This document shows, in pieces, positions 6,353-13,024 of a stretch of 46,824 nt of DNA. The position numbers and the translations under genes are program-made. This stretch comes from a virus: positions 1 through 46,824 of the IMG/VR virus record IMGVR_UViG_3300030107_003798. One strand, written 5' to 3'. The notes below the pieces were generated by a model that saw only the letters and a program-made list of their open reading frames with translations, was not told the DNA's origin and searched no databases. How positions within the stretch are numbered: position 1 is the stretch's first letter; each line of letters begins with the position of its first letter.

Positions 6353-8047
6353 ATGCCTCGCATCAAACTAACCCCTAAGATAGTAATCAACCCTAGAGTG
6401 GAAGAACTCCCAGAGTGTACCCACTGGGTGATTGATACAGAAACTAATGGGTTAGATGTTGCAGGAAAAGAAGCGCCACACTATGCTTCTTACTTAGGCG
6501 CGTCTCCATCTAACGATACTGACACAGTATATATTTGGACCGAGCCTAGATTATTTCCTATTAGATTTTTGAACGATAAGGTCTTGGTAGGCCACAACGT
6601 TGGATTCGATGTTCACGCTGCGTCTCTTTCTCCTAAAGCAGTATTCGATACAATGCTTGCGGTCTACCATAACCACACCACAGCACTTAAGTCGTTAGAC
6701 TTTATAGCTAAGACTATGGGCGTTAGAAAGATCCCGACTCCTCAACTTATGAAGGAGGGTAAGATAGACCTCATACCTATGACAGAGGTAGCAACTTATC
6801 TTGCTGATGACGTAGCTTTAACCAACCTATTATTTAATAAGCTATGGAGAACAGGTCAACGAGGTTGGGAATTACATCACGAACTCTGCCTCGCTGTCCA
6901 AAAGATGGAAGCTAGAGGTGTAAGATTTATACCTGAAGAGTTCGACACACTTGTCCCCCTAGTAAATAGAGAGGCGGACAATGCAATAAAGAAGTTAGAA
7001 AGTTTTGGATTTTCCGGCAACGTCAACTCGCCTTTGCAAGTAGGGATTTGGCTCACGGAATCTCGGGGGTTAGCTCTTCCATCTACCCCTAAGAGTATTG
7101 AAAAGGGAGATCCAAAACCTTCTACAACTAAGCTTGTATTAGAGAGACTAGTATGGCAAGGCCACAAAGAAGTTGAAGCACTACTACAAGCACGTCGTAT
7201 GATTAAGTTGCAACAAGCATTCCTTAATACGATGAAAGAAAAAGTACGTCCCTCCGATGGGAGAGTTTATGCTAATGTAAACATCTCTCGTACTAAGACA
7301 GGGCGATTCTCATATGCAAATCCTAACTTACAGCAGGTGCCTAAGCACAGTGAGCTAGGTAGGAAACTAAGGTTTTGTTTTGGTGGACAAGGTAAAGTTT
7401 CCGTTGCTGACTACTCACAAGTAGAGATGAGAGTCGCTGCTGCTCTTAGCGGTGAGCCCGTACTCTTGGAAGCTTTTGCTACAGGTAAAGACATTCACCT
7501 AGAAGTAGCTGCTGAAGTATTAGGTAAGCACCCCGACCAAGTCACTAGTGAAGAAAGGTTTGGGGCCAAGGCTATTAACTTCGGTATCCTTAATGGTATG
7601 GGTGCTCGTAGATTAAGTCACGAGTTAAGATCCGACCAAGCTACAGCACAACGTTGGTTAGATAACTACCAAGATGGACTCCCCACTTTAACAAACTGGA
7701 TGAATAAGATATGGGCTGACGCAGAGGTAGACAGAATAGTAAGAACACTTAGTGGTAGAACTCGAATCTTCTTAGCTGAAGAGGGTGTGCGGTCTGCTAT
7801 ATCAGTAGTAGTTCAAGGTACTGCGGCAGACATTATGGCTGCATCTTTAGTAGAATGTGAGTACGCAGGACTTAATCCTCTTCTAGTTGTACACGATGAG
7901 ATAGTAGCCGAGACTACTGAGATAGATAGACTAGTAGAAGTAATGGAGTCCGCTGCTAACAACTTGTTCCCTAAACAGTTAGGCCAAGTTAAGTTTGAAG
8001 CTGACGGTTACTGCGCTAACACATGGGGAGGTAACGAATATGAGTAA
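6353..8047 (+). CDS. Family A DNA polymerase with 3'-5' exonuclease, 564 aa
   Basis: Replicative polymerase. The N-terminal proofreading domain shows Exo I WVIDTETNG (D28, E30), Exo II VGHNVGFDVH (D86) and Exo III YLADDVALT (Y149, D152/D153). The polymerase domain shows motif A VADYSQVEMR (Asp near 353), motif B GAKAINFGILNGMG (about 403-416) and motif C VVHDEIV (His-Asp near 513). There is no 5'-3' exonuclease domain, which is normal for phage enzymes. The length fits a compact T7-like polymerase. Position 2 after the catalytic residues of motif B is held by the usual INFG. It has its own promoter and probably a leaderless mRNA. Its end overlaps the next gene by eight bases, with GGAGGTAA serving that gene. 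Confidence 0.96.
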   Translation: MPRIKLTPKIVINPRVEELPECTHWVIDTETNGLDVAGKEAPHYASYLGASPSNDTDTVYIWTEPRLFPIRFLNDKVLVGHNVGFDVHAASLSPKAVFDTMLAVYHNHTTALKSLDFIAKTMGVRKIPTPQLMKEGKIDLIPMTEVATYLADDVALTNLLFNKLWRTGQRGWELHHELCLAVQKMEARGVRFIPEEFDTLVPLVNREADNAIKKLESFGFSGNVNSPLQVGIWLTESRGLALPSTPKSIEKGDPKPSTTKLVLERLVWQGHKEVEALLQARRMIKLQQAFLNTMKEKVRPSDGRVYANVNISRTKTGRFSYANPNLQQVPKHSELGRKLRFCFGGQGKVSVADYSQVEMRVAAALSGEPVLLEAFATGKDIHLEVAAEVLGKHPDQVTSEERFGAKAINFGILNGMGARRLSHELRSDQATAQRWLDNYQDGLPTLTNWMNKIWADAEVDRIVRTLSGRTRIFLAEEGVRSAISVVVQGTAADIMAASLVECEYAGLNPLLVVHDEIVAETTEIDRLVEVMESAANNLFPKQLGQVKFEADGYCANTWGGNEYE

Positions 8048-8345
8048 CAACAAACACGAAGAGACCTTAGGTCAGATTAACCTGGCTGTTGATGAGGTTA
8101 TCAAAGACATAAGGGAAAGACCGAAGGCTAGTGACAAGTCCCTCTTAGCCAACGCCCTTAAGTCTCTATTAGAATGTCGTAGGATTGAGGAGCTTATGCT
8201 TACTCGCTCTACCATTCAAGAACTATTGTCCAATGTTATGGCATCGGGCACGGATATAGTCGACGAGAAAGATCTTGCATCTGACTTCTTCGACGATATC
8301 GAGGACGCCACTTTAATTAACAACGAAAACGAAAATTTATCATGA
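8040..8345 (+). CDS. Unknown replication-operon protein, 101 aa
   Basis: Starts at ATG 8040 with a strong GGAGGTAA seven bases upstream, inside the polymerase gene's last codons. The protein is acidic and helical (IKDIRERPKASDKSLLANAL, LKSLLECRRIEELML) and ends in a very acidic tail (DFFDDIEDATL). It has no membrane segment or known motif. It is translationally coupled by ATGA to the ssDNA-binding-like gene at 8342. Location between polymerase and ssDNA-binding-like protein suggests an accessory replication factor, but there is no direct evidence. Confidence 0.78.
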   Translation: MSNNKHEETLGQINLAVDEVIKDIRERPKASDKSLLANALKSLLECRRIEELMLTRSTIQELLSNVMASGTDIVDEKDLASDFFDDIEDATLINNENENLS

Positions 8346-8752
8346 GTATCCTAGATACAAAAATTACCGACCGTGGAGCTTCAGGCCAACGGGATCTATT
8401 ACCTGCAGGCACTTACGCCAATGTAGAAATCACTAATTTAGAAGAGATGGAGTTGAACGAGCGTGACCGCGAGAACAATAACATCGCACGACTACGTTGT
8501 GATATGGTAGACACCGAGACAAAGCAAGCATTCGCTAGGTACGTAAATGTAAAGAAGGGTAAGGAGTCAAATCCACACCCAATGAGTACACACTTTCAAA
8601 TCATGGCTGCACTGTGGCCAAAGGTAGAAGACCGAGTAGGTAAGACTTTCCGTGATTGGATTGGTCAACGTCTACAGGTTGTTGTGTTTCACGTAACTAA
8701 TGACCAAGGCAATCCTGCCGAAGATGTGCGATACACACCTTTAGAAGGTTAA
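8342..8752 (+). CDS. Probable ssDNA-binding protein (DUF669-like), 136 aa
   Basis: The pattern resembles the phage DUF669 family, which are small OB-fold-like proteins of replication modules. It opens with ILDTKITDRGASGQRDLLPA, where a glycine is followed by a strand, then (AGTYANVEITNLEEMELNER). It has a central RCDMVDTETKQAFARYVNV and a C-terminal strand (IGQRLQVVVFHVTNDQG). The start overlaps the previous stop (ATGA) and there is no independent ribosome-binding site, so it is coupled. It is acidic near the C-terminus, like many ssDNA-binding proteins. The family name is a reading by eye; the replication role is supported by neighbours (polymerase and nuclease). Confidence 0.6.
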   Translation: MSILDTKITDRGASGQRDLLPAGTYANVEITNLEEMELNERDRENNNIARLRCDMVDTETKQAFARYVNVKKGKESNPHPMSTHFQIMAALWPKVEDRVGKTFRDWIGQRLQVVVFHVTNDQGNPAEDVRYTPLEG

Positions 8753-8765
8753 TGTTCTTTCACCC

Positions 8766-8790
8766 TGGGGCCAGGTGTAAAACGGCCCCA
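8766..8790 (+). other. Perfect GC hairpin between ssDNA-binding-like and nuclease genes
   Basis: TGGGGCC (8766-8772) pairs perfectly with GGCCCCA (8784-8790) around an 11-base loop. There is no T-run behind it, so it is not a standard terminator; it may stabilise or attenuate the mRNA. Confidence 0.6.
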
Positions 8791-8798
8791 CCCTTACT

Positions 8799-9728
8799 AT
8801 GTTAGAAATACCGGAGGATAAGTATGAAACCCTTGAAGAATTCATTAGTGCGATTGTTGTTGCTGGCAAAGAGCATCCGAATCCAGAGATTTACTCAGAG
8901 CAATTTGATCAACTCGCCGATGAGATTCGAATGTCTATTGCCCAGGATGCAAGTGCTTCGACAGAGCCTCAGCCTAGGATATATAGACCAAGCGCCAACC
9001 TCTCCTGTCAGGGCATATCACATTTTATCCAAGAACGAACGGCAGTTAAACCTATACCTCCATCTGCAAGAGCGGTTCTTAGGATGGGGCATACACTCCA
9101 CGCAGAGACATACGCAGCACTTAAATCAGGAGCCCCCGAAGGAGTCAGGGGATTGATAGAAGTAGGCATTGACTTACCTGCTTGGTGGCCAAAGGAACAC
9201 TCCAAAACTACAGGTACTATAGACCTTATCTTTTACTTTGAAAAAGATCTCCTTACCGACTACTTAACCCAAGAACTACTAGACACTATGCCTGATAAGA
9301 TAATTGCAGATGTTAAGTCCACTAGCTTCTTCGGGTTCAAGAAGATGAAGACACAAGACTACAACGTAGGCGGTAACGACTTTGGCTACATCAGCCAACT
9401 CGCTATCTATTCAGAGGTGGAGAACACCTTGGATAGTGGCGCCCTATTAATAGGGATAAACAGAAACTCTCCACAAGATCCTCCTTGTGTTAGATTTATT
9501 GGACCGGAAAGGCTCAGGGATGAAGCGGGGAAGGTACAGAATCGAGTGCAAGGGGAGGTCTTATGGAAGCCCGAGAAGTTCGAAGACAACCCTGGAACTA
9601 CAGGGGTTAGAGTAATAAAGAAAGCAAGCGACTTTGTTTGTGGTAATTGGGCCACGGATAAGGAAGGCTTCTGTCCTTACTCTAAACAATGTATGGAGAA
9701 AAGAAAACTTAATGGCTACAATGCTTAA
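8799..9728 (+). CDS. Cas4-like PD-(D/E)XK nuclease with iron-sulfur cysteines, 309 aa
   Basis: Likely an exonuclease of the RecB/Cas4 group used in phage recombination or host DNA breakdown. The catalytic core shows an early His (MGHTLH, H98/H101), GTIDLIF (D142), IADVKST (D171, K173) and the QxxxY motif (Q200, Y204). One cysteine at 70 and three at 281, 292 and 298 reproduce the one-plus-three layout of the Cas4/AddB 4Fe-4S cluster. ATG 8799 has no Shine-Dalgarno. A strong GGAGG at 8813-8817 instead precedes an out-of-frame ATG at 8824, which is odd. The end overlaps the regulator gene by 17 bases. Confidence 0.85.
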   Translation: MLEIPEDKYETLEEFISAIVVAGKEHPNPEIYSEQFDQLADEIRMSIAQDASASTEPQPRIYRPSANLSCQGISHFIQERTAVKPIPPSARAVLRMGHTLHAETYAALKSGAPEGVRGLIEVGIDLPAWWPKEHSKTTGTIDLIFYFEKDLLTDYLTQELLDTMPDKIIADVKSTSFFGFKKMKTQDYNVGGNDFGYISQLAIYSEVENTLDSGALLIGINRNSPQDPPCVRFIGPERLRDEAGKVQNRVQGEVLWKPEKFEDNPGTTGVRVIKKASDFVCGNWATDKEGFCPYSKQCMEKRKLNGYNA

Positions 9729-10011
9729 TAAAATGATTAATCCACGACCTCCTCGACTAGCTGGCCATAGTGTAGACGCTATGACCTATAAAGAATTCAT
9801 CAGAAACTTAGGTGTTCTAATCAAAGAGTACCGAGAAGAATCTCGCGTAACTCAGCGAGACTTAGGGTCTGATATAGATAAGACTGTGACACACATCTCT
9901 GCCATAGAGAATGGTAGACGTGGCGTCAGTCTACACGCACTATTTTTAATAGCGCAATCACTGAGAGTTGACCTCTCCCAACTTATAAAAGAGGCATTGA
10001 ACAATGACTAA
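9712..10011 (+). CDS. Xre-family helix-turn-helix regulator, 99 aa
   Basis: A DNA-binding transcription regulator. The helix-turn-helix covers about residues 20-75: FIRNLGVLIKEYREESRVTQ, then RDLGSDI, THISAIENGRRGVSLHALFL and LIAQSLRVDLSQLIK. I start at ATG 9712, inside the nuclease gene's final codons; ATG 9721 is also possible. It is encoded in the replication operon whose promoter carries TTGTAC dyads, so a natural hypothesis is self-repression of that operon. This link is inference. There is no sign of a C-terminal peptidase or CI-type dimer domain. It overlaps the next gene by eight bases. Confidence 0.88.
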   Translation: MATMLNKMINPRPPRLAGHSVDAMTYKEFIRNLGVLIKEYREESRVTQRDLGSDIDKTVTHISAIENGRRGVSLHALFLIAQSLRVDLSQLIKEALNND

Positions 10012-10324
10012 AACTAATGATTTACTAAAAGCGGGACAAGTACTGTGCTGGAATTTTCTACAAATACTTTCACCCGAGGTACTAAACGAACTAACTAAAC
10101 AAGTCTATCAAATACAATCAGACAAAGATGATGCTGCAGAGTTTGTTAAAGAAGATCCGGAAGGTAAGGTTCTTTTTGAATCTCTTCGCACAGGTTTAGA
10201 TAACCTTAGAGAGAAACTTCCCTATGAAGAATGGCCAGAAGGTATGATTCAACTAACTGCTTGGATGATACGCGACCTAGTAATAGAGATAGCTCCTCAA
10301 GAGTTACAAAAAGAAGAGGACTAA
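10004..10324 (+). CDS. Unknown protein, 106 aa, end of the replication operon
   Basis: Starts at ATG 10004 inside the regulator gene, with GAGG nearby. The protein is acidic and helical (VLCWNFLQILSPEVLNELTK, IQLTAWMIRDLVIEIAPQEL). No motif recognised. Its stop codon at 10322-10324 overlaps the stop region of the convergent late operon (10321), so both operons run into each other with essentially no gap. A short hairpin (10313-10319 with 10325-10332) spans the junction but has no T-run. Function unknown. Confidence 0.75.
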   Translation: MTKTNDLLKAGQVLCWNFLQILSPEVLNELTKQVYQIQSDKDDAAEFVKEDPEGKVLFESLRTGLDNLREKLPYEEWPEGMIQLTAWMIRDLVIEIAPQELQKEED

Positions 10325-10674
10325 CCTTCTTCTAAATACTCTCGAAGTTGTCGTCTATAATCCTTACTTTGTTTATGCGCTCGATCAATGTCTTTCATTA
10401 CGGGCGCATAGATAGCTCTATTAGAAGCGTCGAATAACATCTCGGCAAACGACTGTCCTGTAGCCTCCGCTTCGGCTGCAACTCTACGGTTGAGCTCCAT
10501 CATTAACACGAGCTCCCTCTGCTGACAGAAGGCCAAGGAAACTGCCACTGCTTGTGCAGCTGCTGGAACTTGCCCATTGAAACCTAACTCCACGAGGTTC
10601 TGTTCAGCTAACTTAGCTAACCCGTCTCCTCCTTGGAGCACTTTCTCTACCTTTATGAGGTCTGTTTCTCCCAT
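10321..10674 (-). CDS. Unknown protein, 117 aa, last gene of the late operon
   Basis: On the minus strand, start ATG 10674. Alanine- and glutamate-rich, helical (QAVAVSLAFCQQRELVLMME, LNRRVAAEAEATG), ending in a basic segment (HKQSKDYRRQLREYLEEG). It might be a small oligomer-forming protein; a small terminase subunit is conceivable by size and helical content, but there is no visible DNA-binding motif and it lies far from the large terminase. It starts inside the end of the resolvase gene (overlap 10653-10674). Confidence 0.72.
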   Translation of the reverse strand: MGETDLIKVEKVLQGGDGLAKLAEQNLVELGFNGQVPAAAQAVAVSLAFCQQRELVLMMELNRRVAAEAEATGQSFAEMLFDASNRAIYAPVMKDIDRAHKQSKDYRRQLREYLEEG

Positions 10675-11204
10675 CTCTCTGCTCCCTTTTTTATTTCCTT
10701 AGGCATGAAAGCTGCTATAGCAGCCATGATTGCGTCGTTCTCGTGGTTAGTTCTTTGATCCGCAGGCTCTTCAGTTAGTATAGATACCGCCTGACCTACT
10801 AATTCTTTTCCAGGAGACCAATGCTTACTACTCTTTATTCCTAACACCCTAGCAGTGTGAGTCTTTATTCTAGCAGGGGCCACTATTGCAGGGTTGATAC
10901 CTACCTTCTTGTATATCTGTGACCAAATCAAACCCGTACTAAACCACAGTAAGTTTGCGGTCACCCTGTTTGGAACAGTAGGGGGAGCCTCGGTTGCCCA
11001 AGCTATAAAGTTGTACTTAAGTATCTCATTCATATGCCTCTGGGTAGGACCTAAAAATCCTCTCGGGTTGCCTCTCTTCCCTATCGTAACACATGTTGTG
11101 TGTACTACTCTTGGACCGTTATTAGTTACTTGAATAACAGCAAGGCCTAAGTTGGAATAGCCTGGGTCTATACCTAGAAGTAAATCGCCTTCTTTAAATT
11201 TCAA
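10653..11204 (-). CDS. RuvC-like Holliday-junction resolvase, 183 aa
   Basis: Cleaves branched DNA, which in phages clears recombination intermediates before packaging. Acidic catalytic positions typical of RuvC are visible: D13 in LLLGIDPGYSNLGLA, E72 in AWATEAPP, and the C-terminal H154/D157 in NHENDAIMAAIAAF. About 30 residues follow the last motif, including a basic stretch. Length is close to bacterial RuvC (about 170). The 5' end overlaps the phosphatase gene by four bases. Its place in the late operon fits a packaging-time role. Confidence 0.9.
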   Translation of the reverse strand: MKFKEGDLLLGIDPGYSNLGLAVIQVTNNGPRVVHTTCVTIGKRGNPRGFLGPTQRHMNEILKYNFIAWATEAPPTVPNRVTANLLWFSTGLIWSQIYKKVGINPAIVAPARIKTHTARVLGIKSSKHWSPGKELVGQAVSILTEEPADQRTNHENDAIMAAIAAFMPKEIKKGAERWEKQTS

Positions 11205-11941
11205 ACTGGTCTGTAGAATGTGGGGTAGGGTGATAGTTTATTCTTAGAGTCATAGACTGACCAAGAGTAAACCCACTCCGGTGCCGGGCCTGCATATGAT
11301 AACGCAGGTGAGCGTTTATTTGCAAGTAATCCTCCCTCAATTCCAAAAAGATCTGTACTTCTTCCTTTAGTTTTACGTGGGGCCATAAGTAAACCAAGTC
11401 TATGTGTGTGCCCACAGTGTATGTTTTCGCCTAGTAGTCTCGCTATCTTAAGCGCGTGACCTCCTGGTGTACGACTCGAACCTTTAACTTCGTGTCCGTG
11501 CATCAGTCTAACTGTTTGACCTTGGCCACAAGGTATTCTTACAGGAGTTTTACCTGCGTCTTCTACCCACCTAATGTCTAAAGAATCTAAATCTAAGTAT
11601 CTAGGTAACGATACATCTAACATCCTGAAAGCGGGTACCTGGCTTTGAATTGCCCTGTCCCATCTATCTTCATGGTTTCCCTTAATGTACGTAATCTTAG
11701 CTTTTGGTCCGGCAGCTTTCCGAAGGTCAAATAAGAAATCACACCCAGCGTAGATTTCTTCGTCGAGTTTATCTTGGAAGTTTTTAATCTGGCGGTGAGA
11801 AGTAATTGAATGCAAATCCAGGACATCTCCCAAAAGTACAACTCCATGGGGTCGTAGTTTTTTAATACATCGCAGTAACTTTTTAACGTGCTCAGGATGG
11901 TGGAACGGGACATGCAAATCTGGAATTACAACGTGTATCAT
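11201..11941 (-). CDS. Calcineurin-like metallophosphoesterase, 246 aa
   Basis: A dinuclear-metal phosphoesterase. Motifs in order: VIPDLHVPFHH (DxH at 8-10), LLGDVLDLHS (GD near 38), IKGNHEDRWDRA (GNHED near 84), LMHGHEV (His), and HCGHTHRLG (GHTH). The set is complete, so it is probably active. Substrate is unknown: phage members include nucleotide and DNA-end phosphatases. It starts at ATG 11941, overlapping the 60-aa membrane gene stop by four bases, and is followed by the RuvC-like gene with a four-base overlap. Confidence 0.92.
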   Translation of the reverse strand: MIHVVIPDLHVPFHHPEHVKKLLRCIKKLRPHGVVLLGDVLDLHSITSHRQIKNFQDKLDEEIYAGCDFLFDLRKAAGPKAKITYIKGNHEDRWDRAIQSQVPAFRMLDVSLPRYLDLDSLDIRWVEDAGKTPVRIPCGQGQTVRLMHGHEVKGSSRTPGGHALKIARLLGENIHCGHTHRLGLLMAPRKTKGRSTDLFGIEGGLLANKRSPALSYAGPAPEWVYSWSVYDSKNKLSPYPTFYRPV

Positions 11942-12120
11942 TTCTTATGCTCGAGGACAGTTATACGATGTTCACTGGCCACGATATGTTCGTTAAGCTT
12001 AGCATCTAGAGCGGATATCTTATCTAGTGCTTGAATAGCTATGTAACCTACAAGCACTAGTGCTATAGATGTGACGGCTTGTAGTAACTTACCAGCCATT
12101 GCCTCCTGTTTACTTGTCAT
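11938..12120 (-). CDS. Small membrane protein with coiled-coil tail (holin- or spanin-like), 60 aa
   Basis: One transmembrane segment (ALVLVGYIAIQAL, residues about 20-33) followed by a short coiled-coil tail (ISALDAKLNEHIVASEHRI). This layout matches small phage lysis proteins, either a type III-like holin or an inner-membrane spanin with a short periplasmic stalk. The ATG at 12120 overlaps the stop of the upstream tiny lipoprotein gene in the sequence TAATG, so they are coupled. It lies at the end of a run of four small membrane proteins, supporting a lysis role. Which component it is cannot be told by reading. Confidence 0.72.
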   Translation of the reverse strand: MTSKQEAMAGKLLQAVTSIALVLVGYIAIQALDKISALDAKLNEHIVASEHRITVLEHKK

Positions 12121-12239
12121 TAGACTGGGTCAGCTTCTAGTAAAGGGATTGCAGGGATAGCGCAAGATACTAACCATATAACAGTTCCTATAGCGAGTCC
12201 TATTAATATAGCTTTACTTAGTGGAGTGAGTTTCTTCAT
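12120..12239 (-). CDS. Tiny lipoprotein, 39 aa (outer-membrane spanin candidate)
   Basis: A 39-codon gene on the minus strand, start ATG 12239 (a second ATG immediately upstream at 12242 is equally possible). It opens MKKLTPLSKAILIG, continues LAIGTVIWLVSC and ends AIPAIPLLEADPV. LVSC is a lipobox, so Cys26 would be lipidated and 14 residues would remain, with three prolines. Its start lies out of frame within the last codons of the holin-like gene (overlap 12214-12239), and its TAA overlaps the next ATG. Overlapping out-of-frame small proline-rich lipoproteins are the hallmark of Rz1-type spanins. It is shorter than known examples, so this remains a hypothesis. Confidence 0.62.
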   Translation of the reverse strand: MKKLTPLSKAILIGLAIGTVIWLVSCAIPAIPLLEADPV

Positions 12240-12744
12240 CATGATATGTTGATAGTTGTTTTTGGACAATGTCGTGCATAAGCTCGACGGGATCTTTTGG
12301 TTCAGGCGTGTCCGAAATTCCTTTTAGTATTGCTGATAGTGAAGTCACTACCAACGTGATTAGTGTGGCCACGATAGCAAGGTTATCTCCAGGGATAAAT
12401 GTTACCGAGCCTAAGAATGCTAGTACCATAAGACACAGATAGAGTGCACCGAACTTTGCTAGGTGAATACCTGCAACTTCCTTTGCTGTCTTCTGCGCTT
12501 CTATAGTATCTATCTGCGCCTTCCATTTAGCACGAGAGAGTTTTATCTCTCCATCTATCTCTGCTTTACGAAGGGCAATAGCCTCTTTAGTACTGCCTAG
12601 AAGTTGAGCTTCTTTGGCAGCTTTATCTATGTGTCCACCATTGCCGTTCTCCTGCGGCACTTTATATGGGGATCCGTTTTCGACAATCTCACTAGCTTCC
12701 TCCGGGCTGAGATAGTCTTTCTTAGAACTTTTCTTCTTTACCAT
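12214..12744 (-). CDS. Holin-like membrane protein with charged coiled-coil N-half, 176 aa
   Basis: The first 110 residues are charged and helical (HIDKAAKEAQLLGSTKEAIA, LRKAEIDGEIKLSRAKWKAQ). They are followed by two hydrophobic helices: FGALYLCLMVLAFLGSVTFI (about 106-125) and IVATLITLVVTSLSAILKG. A short charged tail closes the protein. Two closely spaced transmembrane segments beside small lipoproteins suggest a holin, or a membrane protein of the lysis or DNA-entry apparatus; the long cytoplasmic coiled region is unusual for a holin. Its start overlaps the upstream lipoprotein gene by 23 bases, and the tiny lipoprotein starts within its end. Confidence 0.7.
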   Translation of the reverse strand: MVKKKSSKKDYLSPEEASEIVENGSPYKVPQENGNGGHIDKAAKEAQLLGSTKEAIALRKAEIDGEIKLSRAKWKAQIDTIEAQKTAKEVAGIHLAKFGALYLCLMVLAFLGSVTFIPGDNLAIVATLITLVVTSLSAILKGISDTPEPKDPVELMHDIVQKQLSTYHDEETHSTK

Positions 12745-13024
12745 TTTTAAATTTTTGGTTATATAATCTGATGCAGTGCTCCATCGGCAACCCTACAAAC
12801 TTGAATAGTAAGGATAAGAAAAACCGGATGGGTTCGCGCATGCTGGGGAATATGAATACGAGGAGGCAGGACATAAGCACCCACTGCCATACTGTATTCG
12901 TGGTATCCGCAACTGCTGCTCCTACTACCGTCTTAGGTGTAGTGGCTGCAGGTACAGAGGGTACGCTAGGCATACTTGGTAGACTAGCGCATGAGGCCAA
13001 GGTGAGTAAGGCTAAATATCTCAT
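12722..13024 (-). CDS. Lipoprotein with C-terminal membrane helices, candidate unimolecular spanin, 100 aa
   Basis: N-terminal lipoprotein signal MRYLALLTLASC (lipobox LASC, Cys12), then a proline-rich stretch (SLPSMPSVPSVPAATTPK). After that come a transmembrane segment (VWQWVLMSCLLVFIF, about 46-60) and a second hydrophobic stretch (FFLSLLFKFVGL). Lipid anchor at one end and membrane helix at the other is the design of T1 gp11-type u-spanins, which bridge outer and inner membranes. The mature linker of about 35 residues is short for spanning the periplasm, which weakens the case. It starts at ATG 13024 in an ATGA overlap with the giant gene and has AGGAG six bases upstream. Confidence 0.65.
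   Translation of the reverse strand: MRYLALLTLASCASLPSMPSVPSVPAATTPKTVVGAAVADTTNTVWQWVLMSCLLVFIFPSMREPIRFFLSLLFKFVGLPMEHCIRLYNQKFKNGKEEKF

Noticed and set aside
10313-10332. Bidirectional terminator where the two operons converge
   Set aside because: The stem has only seven pairs including a G-T and there is no T-run in either direction.
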